Assembly: GCA_019155205.2 (NCBI GenBank)
Contig: JAHNZQ020000004.1
Location: forward strand, 3,793,644-3,840,117
Direction of reading: 5' to 3'
Source of the DNA: Gracilaria vermiculophylla
Lineage: Eukaryota; Rhodophyta; Florideophyceae; Gracilariales; Gracilariaceae
DNA length: 46,474 bases
Shown: positions 39,031 through 46,474 of the stretch, in pieces
How positions within the stretch are numbered: the stretch's first letter is position 1
Layout of the letters: every line of letters starts with the position of its first letter
Notes under the pieces: generated by a model
Databases searched by the model: none
Seen by the model: the letters and a program-made list of their open reading frames with translations, nothing else
Told to the model about the DNA's origin: nothing
Translations under genes and position numbers: made by a program

Positions 39031-41076
39031 TTATGTGTACCCAAAATCGAACTTTCCTGACTTTTCCTCTCTTCCTTCAGCTGTATGAATGTACAGAATA
39101 ACAAAGAAGAGCACTATCAAAGTCACGCACAACACAAAGACGATTCTTTTCATCTGTCCATCTCGCCCCCGGGAAAGGTACGAAACTTTCCATTTCACTC
39201 CTCCTTGAGGCCGGCGCCCTTGAGGCCACACTACGGCCAACGCGTTGGGCATTAAACTCGTCCATGTTCTTACTCCTCCGGAACCACCCATGGCCATCTC
39301 CTCGATGTAGTTTGCGATGCGAGTTATTCCAAACAAACATGAGCAAGCTTGCAGAGAAAGAACGCCCGATTGTGGGCATTGTGTACAAGTATGAGTTTCT
39401 CTTCCAAACCGTCCGCCATATGACACCTTAAAAGTGTTTCCTGGGAGTGGTGAAAAGGCCTGAATACCTCCTGGCTTTGATTTCCAACCCCTATGAGCAG
39501 CGTTGACTCCGGTCGCTTTGAAGTAGACAGCGTCTTCCTTGTCTTGGTAGCTGTTCCATATCAGTCTGGTTCCATGACTCTGTGACACAAGCAGATCTTG
39601 TCGCCCGCTCTCGTCCAAGTCGATGAAAGCAGCTGCAATTGGATCTTCAATATTGTACAGGATTGGGGTCCCATCGAACCTACTGAAATGCAGACGCAGA
39701 GCCTTAGATTCGAGTTTATTCCCGAGCTTCCCAGTTAACGGGAAGAGAATGCGTTCCAGAAACTTGTCTGGTCTGGGATACCACGTTGTGCTGGCTTCAG
39801 TAGAGGAGCCTTCGTACAGACTCAGTGTGCCGCTGTTTCCATCAATCAGAAGAATATCTTGTTTCCCATCATAATTGAAGTCTCCGGTGCGAATGCGGCT
39901 CTCCAGACGCTCTGAACCGAGCAAAGTATTAGAGACATGAACTTCTGTAAGAGCGACATGAGTCTGAAAATGCCATGAAGGATCAACAGCGCAAAGCTTG
40001 TCTTGGTAGTATTGGCGTCTAACATTGTATGAAATCCTTACTTCACGGGTGAGGCGATTTGCGACAGCAATATCTATAGATCCGTCACCGTTGAAGTCAG
40101 CAAATGTAGGCTGGCCATCGCCATTGAAAGGATCCCATATAGACGCGTTCAGGATTAGAACTTTAAAAGGATCTTGTGGTCTTGAAGAGTTTGTAAAATT
40201 ATGAGGGTCTTTGGGGAAGTGCTGCTGACCGTACATCCAACGTGACGAGCTTTTCTTTTGTAGTCCACGATTGAACCAAACCTCAAGTCCGCAAGAGGTA
40301 CTTACCACAAAATCAGGCTCGCAATCTCCGTTAATATCGACAAACGCGTTCGAATTGTGTGAAGTGCTTGGGATACAGTGGTTGTATGGTGGTCCCGGGT
40401 TCCATATCTGTTTTGTGAAGCGGCCAGGTGGGCCATTCATGTAAAACATTCGTTCCGCCTGGTCGGAAATGAAGAAAATATCGCTATGCATATCATCGTC
40501 GGCATCCATGATCAACACGTTAGGTGTTAGTCCAGGAAGAACTCGGTCATATCGCAAACAGCCAGACCCGTCTCCTTTCAGAATTAGTCCAACGTGGGAA
40601 TTGTCTGGAAGAAGAATACTGACAAGAACGTCGAGAAATCCATCTGAATTGGCATCGAAAGGGGCCGCAGAAACTATTTTTGCTTCCGGAGACGCACCAG
40701 GAAGCGAGTTGAGGTTAAATACACTTCTAAAAGTTGAATTAGAGGAACAAGAAACGCGACTGAAAGAGTATTTGTGGTGACTCCAGACTAAAACTTGAAG
40801 CGAACGCATCGACTTGGAGTGAGGTACAACAAGAAGATCGAGATATCGATCGGTGGTAAAGTCGCCCACGGCGATGACTGATCCGACACCATCTCCCAGA
40901 CCAAGGTAGTCGCTCTGATCAGTAAAAAGTTCCGAGGACAGCAAAGAACCAGAACGAGGATTTGGAGGTTCACGCGGTATATCTCTGCGCTGAGTGTTAA
41001 GAGTGGCGCAGGATGTGGTGCGAAAAACGATGAATAAGGTACATGAAAGAAGCAACCGACCACATAGATGAGTCAT
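39031..41076 (-). CDS. FG-GAP/VCBS-repeat type I membrane protein, ITFG1 (TIP/LINKIN)-like
   Basis: The single exon of 681 residues starts at the ATG at 41076. The N-terminal signal peptide covers about residues 1-23 (LLLSCTLFIVFRTTSC). The ectodomain has integrin-alpha-type FG-GAP/VCBS blades with Ca-binding acidic loops: DANSDGFLDVLVS, DINGDCEPDFVVS, DFNGDGSIDIAVA, DFNYDGKQDILLI, DLDESGRQDLLVS. A Cys-rich segment and CLFGITRIANYIEEMAMG correspond to the FGLGRTPNFVE-type segment near the C-terminus of animal ITFG1. One membrane helix lies near the end (VFVLCVTLIVLFFVILYIH), followed by a short charged tail. Animal ITFG1/LINKIN is a cell-surface protein involved in cell adhesion. The algal role is unknown. 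Confidence 0.85.
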   Translation of the reverse strand: MTHLCGRLLLSCTLFIVFRTTSCATLNTQRRDIPREPPNPRSGSLLSSELFTDQSDYLGLGDGVGSVIAVGDFTTDRYLDLLVVPHSKSMRSLQVLVWSHHKYSFSRVSCSSNSTFRSVFNLNSLPGASPEAKIVSAAPFDANSDGFLDVLVSILLPDNSHVGLILKGDGSGCLRYDRVLPGLTPNVLIMDADDDMHSDIFFISDQAERMFYMNGPPGRFTKQIWNPGPPYNHCIPSTSHNSNAFVDINGDCEPDFVVSTSCGLEVWFNRGLQKKSSSRWMYGQQHFPKDPHNFTNSSRPQDPFKVLILNASIWDPFNGDGQPTFADFNGDGSIDIAVANRLTREVRISYNVRRQYYQDKLCAVDPSWHFQTHVALTEVHVSNTLLGSERLESRIRTGDFNYDGKQDILLIDGNSGTLSLYEGSSTEASTTWYPRPDKFLERILFPLTGKLGNKLESKALRLHFSRFDGTPILYNIEDPIAAAFIDLDESGRQDLLVSQSHGTRLIWNSYQDKEDAVYFKATGVNAAHRGWKSKPGGIQAFSPLPGNTFKVSYGGRFGRETHTCTQCPQSGVLSLQACSCLFGITRIANYIEEMAMGGSGGVRTWTSLMPNALAVVWPQGRRPQGGVKWKVSYLSRGRDGQMKRIVFVLCVTLIVLFFVILYIHTAEGREEKSGKFDFGYT

Positions 41077-42158
41077 CGCAGGTTTAATTGCTCGTTTGTC
41101 ACTGTTGATGTCGTTTTATTCGAGGCTGAATGAGTTGGGAAATGTTGGGGTACAAATAAGTAAAGGTTGAAGCGATGGTCGTGGCATGAGCGCCGACCAA
41201 GACAGAAAATGATTTCGAACAACAAAGGGTGTGTTTAAAACTAGTAACTTCCCCCAATGCCTAATTCGAATTAAGGGAAGGGCCTGTGCCCCTGTAAACA
41301 CAAAGTACCGTGTGAATTAGGAGTAGGTACTATTGTACTGTTCAAGTTTAGCATTGCTCTGATGTCCTTGATCTTTCCGCTGAGCAACGTCAGAAATCGA
41401 AACATGAGTTATCCACTTGTGATTCGACTGCTGCGCTTCGAAAAGCGATAGTTTGCCCTTTTTCCTAACTATTATGTAAGGTGGATCTATCGAGCGAATA
41501 CTTTTCGTCTATCCTGGCAAAACCTGCCCGCGATTATTGCCAAAAAGAATGCGAATGTAAAGTATGACCGGGTTGCGTGAGAACGTGAAAGTAGCTCTCA
41601 TACAAAAAGTGGATGGGACTGAGTGTGGAGGAATTCATGCGAAGACTGTCTGATGTGTTCCAGTCAAGACTGCAGTGATACATGGTGTTATTAAAATACA
41701 GGTGTGCTCGAAATTTATTGTCTCTTCAAATACGGCTAGCATCAAAGAATAACAGAGAGAGCAAGGCAAGGCAGTGTTGGGGGCAGGGGAGCGCCCGGAG
41801 GATCGGCTTTCAGATGTGGACTACTTTTATCTCTGTGCAGAGCAAAGGTAACCTTCCGGAGACAAATTAATGTGTCCATGGATTCCTCCGAGAAGACCGA
41901 CGGCCCGTGGTCCAACTGTCAGCTGTTGCCTCATTCACTGCGTACAGCTGTGTAATTTGTCACGCGTGTTTGACGTCAGCGCGTCAGCGCAGTATCTTGG
42001 CTGCTCTGCTGGGCCACGTACGCCGCCGTCAGCATATTAAGTATGAATAGCGCATCAATTCCTTCGTCTGCTCGATCTATTGACCAACTCGGACCCCGCC
42101 TGCGCATTCTTTCATCACTAGTTCTTCTTACGAAACTCCATACTTGTTTCACATTGCA
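41077..42158. other. Divergent intergenic region, no recognised gene
   Basis: It is 1.08 kb between the ITFG1-like start and the asparaginyl-tRNA synthetase start. Small frames (for example 41682-41870) have no features. It probably holds two promoters. Confidence 0.4.
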
Positions 42159-43757
42159 ATGGCTCCCGTTACAGAACCTGCTCCTACTGTCGAAGATGGT
42201 GATTTCCAGAAGATGACCCTCGAAACTTTCGTGGCAATGTCCGAAGAGGACCGTGCCAAGATGAGTGCCACCGCTCGAAAGAAATGGCTCAAATTAGAGA
42301 AGAAGGCTCAAGATAAATCTCGTAAAGAGGAGGAGGCTCGGGAACGCGCTGCTGCTGAGAATGCAGCGCGTTTAGAACGCGCAAAGCAGATCACGATTCA
42401 CCAGGATCCTTCACTGCCCGAAGCGAAGCAAGTGAAAATCAGAGATCTCCAAAAGCATGTTGATCAGCGCGTCAAGGTGTACGGATGGGTGCATCACCTT
42501 CGTGCTGATGGAAAGAAGTTGTGGTTCGTTGACCTAAGAGATGGTACTGGTTTTGCCCAAGTCGTTCTAACAGGCGACATGTGCATGACGTACGAAGCTG
42601 CAACTTTATATCGAGAGGCCGCAGTTGCCGTGTACGGAAAGTGGATTAAAGATGAACAAGGCCGTGCCCAGGGTTCGTTCCAAGGCTACGAGCTTGCCGC
42701 TGACTATTGGGAGTTGGTAGGCTCAAGCTGTGCCGATATCGACATGCTTTTCACCAAAGACAGCAACCCTGATATTCTTATGAACCAGCGTCATCTCGTG
42801 CTTAGGGGCTCGAAGGCGTCTTCCATCATGAGGATGCGGTCTATCATTACGCACTGCTTCAGAGAACACTTTTTTGATCGTGGATACACCGAACTTTCAC
42901 CACCGACTCTTGTTAACACTCAGTGTGAAGGCGGTTCTACGCTTTTTAACTTTAAGTACTTTGAGGAGCAGGGATTCTTGACGCAGAGTTCCCAATTATA
43001 CTTAGAAACTGGTATTCCCGCTGTGAATGACTGTTTCTGTATTCTTCCCAGTTATAGGGCTGAGAAGAGTCAGACCAGGCGGCATCTAGCGGAATTTCAT
43101 CATATCGAGGCCGAGCGTCCATTTATTACGTTTGATGAGCTCTTGGAAACCATTGAGGACCTCGTCTGTGATGTCATCGACAGGGTGGAAAAGAAGATGA
43201 AGGGTGAAATGGATACTTTCTTGCGTGCTTCTGCTGGGAAGCCGATGCCAAAATTGGAGAGGCCGTTTTTACGGATGACCTACGAGGATGCAGTTCAGTA
43301 TTGTCGCGACCACGAAATTTACAAGGATCCCGAAACGAAGGAGCACTTTCAGTTTGGAGATGATATCCCTGAGAAGCCGGAACGAGAGATGACCGATCAA
43401 ATAAACAAACCTATCATGCTCATCAAGTTTCCAGCGACCTTGAAGAGTTTTTACATGCAGAAGTGTGAAGATGACAGGCGTTTGACTGAGTCAGTCGATC
43501 TCCTCTTACCTGGTGTTGGGGAAGTCGTTGGTGGATCGATGCGTATGTGGAAGGCCGATGAGCTCATGGAAGCGTACAAGAACGAAAACATGGATCCCGC
43601 ACCGTATTACTGGTTCACTGATCAGAGAAAGTACGGTTCATGCCCTCATGGAGGTTATGGTCTCGGGTTGGAGAGATTCATTTGCGCCATCCTCGGTATT
43701 CATCACATTCGAGATGCCTGTCTTTACCCTCGTTACCGTGGACGTATCTCTCCGTGA
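42159..43757 (+). CDS. NARS1: Asparaginyl-tRNA synthetase, cytosolic type
   Basis: The single exon encodes 532 residues. The start is the ATG at 42159 (MAPVTEPAPT); a non-ATG extension upstream is only five codons. A Lys/Glu-rich helical N-terminal extension (residues 30-78) precedes the OB-fold anticodon-binding domain (about 92-195, VKVYGWVHHLRADGKKLWF). The class II catalytic domain has motif 1 (HCFREHFFDRGYTELSPPT), motif 2 (YRAEKSQTRRHLAEFHHIEAE-type, about 299-319) and motif 3 (GYGLGLERF, about 500-508). LTESVDLLLPGVGEVVGGS and YYWFTDQRKYGSCPHGGYG are those of eukaryotic AsnRS rather than AspRS. The enzyme charges tRNA-Asn with asparagine using ATP in the cytosol. There is no transit peptide, so organelles need another source. 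Confidence 0.95.
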   Translation: MAPVTEPAPTVEDGDFQKMTLETFVAMSEEDRAKMSATARKKWLKLEKKAQDKSRKEEEARERAAAENAARLERAKQITIHQDPSLPEAKQVKIRDLQKHVDQRVKVYGWVHHLRADGKKLWFVDLRDGTGFAQVVLTGDMCMTYEAATLYREAAVAVYGKWIKDEQGRAQGSFQGYELAADYWELVGSSCADIDMLFTKDSNPDILMNQRHLVLRGSKASSIMRMRSIITHCFREHFFDRGYTELSPPTLVNTQCEGGSTLFNFKYFEEQGFLTQSSQLYLETGIPAVNDCFCILPSYRAEKSQTRRHLAEFHHIEAERPFITFDELLETIEDLVCDVIDRVEKKMKGEMDTFLRASAGKPMPKLERPFLRMTYEDAVQYCRDHEIYKDPETKEHFQFGDDIPEKPEREMTDQINKPIMLIKFPATLKSFYMQKCEDDRRLTESVDLLLPGVGEVVGGSMRMWKADELMEAYKNENMDPAPYYWFTDQRKYGSCPHGGYGLGLERFICAILGIHHIRDACLYPRYRGRISP

Positions 43758-45104
43758 GAAATCATCTTCATACAAGTTCCTATATCAGGGCCACCGATAG
43801 AAACTCAGACCTGAGGCGGAAGGGGTAATTTATCAACTCAAGTCCAAATCTTGAGCATTCATTATCTTGGAGGACTGCTTGAACCAGGGTCGATGGTGCA
43901 CACAAACCAAGGGATACATAACTTTTGTGGGAGTTGATCAGTGAAAGCCATTGTAAAACTCTGTAAAGTATGTCTTCGTCGTTTGATAAGTTTTGACTGG
44001 CTCACTTGCTTGCTCAAATTGTGAGACACCATGTGCGGAGCGGCGAGAGAAACAATCTAGTAGAAAATACAAAACGCTGATGATCACTGTAAACAGTAAG
44101 GAAGCCGTATGAATCCAGAAGTACGAAGCAACAAAGAAGAAAAAAAGTTTAAGAAGATGGATGTAAGGTGAATGATTGTCAATCGAGGTAGAACTATGAT
44201 TACGGACGGGAGGTGGATCTAAGACATTAATGCGGAAGTAGAGATAAGAGTATGACCAAAATCTAAGATTTCTTTAGCTTGTTTTCTGGATACATCAAGA
44301 TCTGAGAACACAAATCTCATGGGTTTCGGCTGTGGGAAGGAAGGTAGGTTCGTTCTGTCGTTGTCAATGAAGGATGATTTGGTAACCTTTTGCTGGGACC
44401 GACCGCGGACTCGCGGACGGTGGAGGTCGTATGCGGAGGCGCTGGCGTGAAGCGGGGACTGTTGAGCACTCCTGCCTTGCCGATCATGGAACGCCAAACG
44501 TCGAGTACACACCAGCGAGTGGGCCTGCTCAGAGCCCCAACACAAGGTAACTCTTTCCTGTGGATACGAAACAATAACTATAAAAGTCGCACTACACACG
44601 CAAGGTCTTTTGCAATGCTAAGCAAGAATCAGAATCCTTCGATGATTCCGACCCCTGCAGCGTTTTGCTTCCGATGAGTACAGTGCGTTTCAAAATCATA
44701 TCACGCCTAAAAAACGCGCCAAAGTAGTACTGTAGTGCGCCTTTTGCAGAGCATATAAGTAAAGGGTCATTCTGGCATCAGGCTAGCGACAGGGTCTTTT
44801 CATGAATGCTCGCGCCAGTGCCATGACAAATGTTGTTTGAACAGGCTACTGAATCTGCGCGTATGGTGCAGTTAGGGGGTGAACGGTCACCTTTTCTGTC
44901 AGATCAGCGTAGTGACTTATTGCGTGTCACCCTCTGTTTTCACAACGCATGTAGATGTACAATTTTGCAATTCGAAGTCACTTCTGCACACTGAATGTCG
45001 CACTTGTGAAACAAGACTCACACTCCTTACCAACACTTTGTCTTGATCACACCTCTTCCCGCATCATTTTCATCTCGCTATTGGTGCTCAATACACCGGA
45101 AAAA
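43758..45104. other. Intergenic region with a Tc1/mariner end remnant; no recognised gene
   Basis: Short frames on both strands (for example 44219-44599 minus, 126 codons) have no domain. The only identifiable feature is the transposon end at 44681. A catataagtaaa box near 44753 lies about 350 bp before the next gene. Confidence 0.5.
44681..44755 (+). repeat. Solitary Tc1/mariner terminal repeat
   Basis: After a TA (44679-44680) comes cagtgcgtttcaaaatcata, matching the right end of Tc1 element 2 read in reverse (17047 downward). Similarity continues with gcgccaaa, actgta and ttttgca, so about 75 bp are shared. No transposase or opposite end was found. Confidence 0.75.
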
Positions 45105-46372
45105 ATGACGTCAAATGTTCTTCCGTCAACAACGTATTCTGCCTTTCGCCACATTGAAAACACAGATGACTGCACAACTCTTGCAGAGCTTTTCTGCTTA
45201 CGAACCCAATCAAAACTGAGCATGTTTCGCAAGTCATTTCTTCGTCTATCGTTCCTTTCACACCCCGATCGTGGAGGGAACCTTGACCCAAACCGAGCAA
45301 AACAGTGCATGCAGATCATTTCGAGAGGTTTTGAACAAGCAAAAAACGAGGCAGTCATTACGGCGTGGGATAAATGTGGAGCAGTTCCGAGAGACTTTGT
45401 GTTCAAAGAGGACGTTTACTTTTGTTTGCGCACCAGCGAGCGTGAGAAAGAGTACGAGCGTAAAATGCACATTTTGGAAGAACAGGAACATCGTCAAGCG
45501 GTAATGAAGCAGAAAACCAACCCTGCACCAGTTCAAAAAACGCCACCCTCTGCGAGTAGATCTCCGTCGCCGCAGCATAGAGCGCCATTTACATCACCTA
45601 GTACTGAAACACCGCCGCGTGATCAGTCTTCAGGGCGGCAGGGAAAGGAGAGTGGGGCCGAGCCTCGGCACGTTTTACAGGTGCTGTTCCTACTGCAGAA
45701 GGTAATGAGAATTCTGGAGCTCCGTGCGGCGGATCAAGGAAACAAGGCCTTCGCATTCCGCCAGTTGCCTTTCCCAATGATCGCAGTTCTGCCTCATCTG
45801 CTCCACGGCCTTCGACTAGGACGACGCAACGGGGAACGTTTCGTGGTAGCGCGCAGACGGAGGAATCTTTTGAATTCGATGAATTTGTTGGAGAGAAGGA
45901 ATGTGCAGAATGGTTCGAAGGAGATGCGCAGGAAAGCAGCGGTGATGAGAGAGAAGTAGGTAAGGAAGACGAAGACTTTGACGACGAAGACTTTAACTCT
46001 TTGAACTTCATTGCTGAAGAAGGCCTGTCGAGCTTCGACCACGACTTCAATGGAGCCAATCGCACGTCCACACGAAGGTCATGTGGCACATCCGGGATTC
46101 CTGGCACTGCTCAGGAAGAGAAGCAAAAAGAACAAAAACGTCTCTCCAACCTGAAAGCCAGACAGCGGGCAAAAGATGCACTTCGGGCCGAGCGCTGCGC
46201 CGCTTTGCGTTGGAAACCCCGGAGAGTCTGTACCATACAGCCCGTGGTGGGCATGATGTTTGACGCCCGTTGGAAGTGCGAACAGCTCGTGAGATCGTAC
46301 ACGGCATATATGGGCATCCAGCCCAGAATCAATATTCATCTGACGATTATGTGGTATAACCAAAGCGGCTAA
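45105..46372 (+). CDS. J-domain-like protein with acidic and basic C-terminal regions, probable short intron
   Basis: The start is the ATG at 45105 (MTSNVLPSTT). Residues about 38-75 contain FRKSFLRLSFLSHPDRGGN and QIISRGFEQAK, which fit helices II-III of a DnaJ domain with the HPD motif (His53-Pro54-Asp55). J-domains stimulate Hsp70 ATPase. The plus frame runs to 45959 but turns to nonsense, while another frame from about 45683 encodes a sensible acidic region (ESFEFDEFVGEKECAEWF, then EDFDDEDFNSLNFIAEEG) and a basic helix (EKQKEQKRLSNLKARQRAK) to 46372. A 62-bp GT-AG intron at 45619-45680 (gtgatc..ttttacag) would join them into 401 residues. A sequencing frameshift is the alternative. I do not recognise the C-terminus, and no orthologue is named. 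Confidence 0.6.
45619..45680 (+). other. Proposed intron in the J-domain-like gene
   Basis: It is 62 bp, gtgatc..ttttacag, with a length of 3n+2 as needed to move from the first frame to the second. It also removes the TGA stop at 45620 of the second frame. Very short for an intron, so tentative. Confidence 0.4.
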
Positions 46373-46474
46373 AAACCAAAAGGGTGTTCGTGTGGACGCG
46401 TGGCTAGGGAGCGCGCGGTGGGCTCAACCTAGAAGGTGGGAAAAGGAAACCTGAGAGGTACGCGGTAGCACAAC

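Noticed and set aside
44219..44599. 126-codon minus-strand frame between AsnRS and the J-like gene
   Set aside because: No domain and overlapped by frames on both strands; may be chance.
1..46474. tRNA, rRNA, CRISPR array or prokaryotic operon
   Set aside because: I looked for tRNA-like arms (GGTTCGA-type boxes), regular spaced repeats and ribosome-binding sites. The few hits lie within transposon sequence without a cloverleaf context.

Overview
The window looks like nuclear DNA of a red alga (Rhodophyta). This rests on almost intron-free housekeeping genes packed a few hundred bases apart, a Copia element of the GalEa/PyRE1G1 kind known from red algae, and a membrane protein whose N-terminus (MAF..) resembles a rhodophyte plastid transit peptide. 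No species is assigned. No tRNA, rRNA, CRISPR array or bacterial operon was recognised.

Three compartments follow one another. (1) 1-17,050 is a nested transposon graveyard. It holds the 3' part of a Copia element (1-878), two LTR-retrotransposon fragments joined tail to tail (1,817-7,044), a decayed Tc1/mariner element (about 7,235-9,799) broken by a 752-bp hAT-like insert and by a 5'-truncated LINE, a nearly full-length GalEa-like Copia on the minus strand (9,802-15,547) interrupted by a solo LTR with a 100-N gap, and a second Tc1/mariner with IR/DR ends (15,768-17,047). Target-site duplications give an order of insertion. (2) About 18,170-22,640 is an extremely GC-rich island with GCGC tracts and a 54-base G run. 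It carries two real minus-strand genes: a two-finger C2H2 protein and a histone H3 variant with the marks of centromeric CenH3 (one 110-bp intron). (3) 22,792-46,474 is gene-dense: TFIIE-beta, the DEAH splicing helicase PRP16, an ArfGAP protein, a plastid-type bPH-domain protein, a large NB-ARC/WD40 (NLR-like) protein, a GH43-like beta-propeller, RAD23, an ITFG1-like FG-GAP membrane protein, cytosolic asparaginyl-tRNA synthetase and a J-domain-like protein.

From CenH3 to the asparaginyl-tRNA synthetase ten consecutive genes alternate strand without exception, giving divergent shared promoters and convergent ends (only 17 bp between TFIIE-beta and PRP16). The products cover unrelated cell functions, so this is compaction rather than an operon. 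The divergent CenH3/TFIIE-beta promoter carries an exact 21-bp-period array of CACGTG boxes.

The points most worth follow-up are the GalEa-like Copia element (primer site matching the anticodon arm of initiator tRNA-Met, gag ATG inside that site, Tudor/Agenet-like module between integrase and reverse transcriptase), the CenH3 gene and its promoter array, the NLR-like gene, and the head-outward inverted retrotransposon pair.
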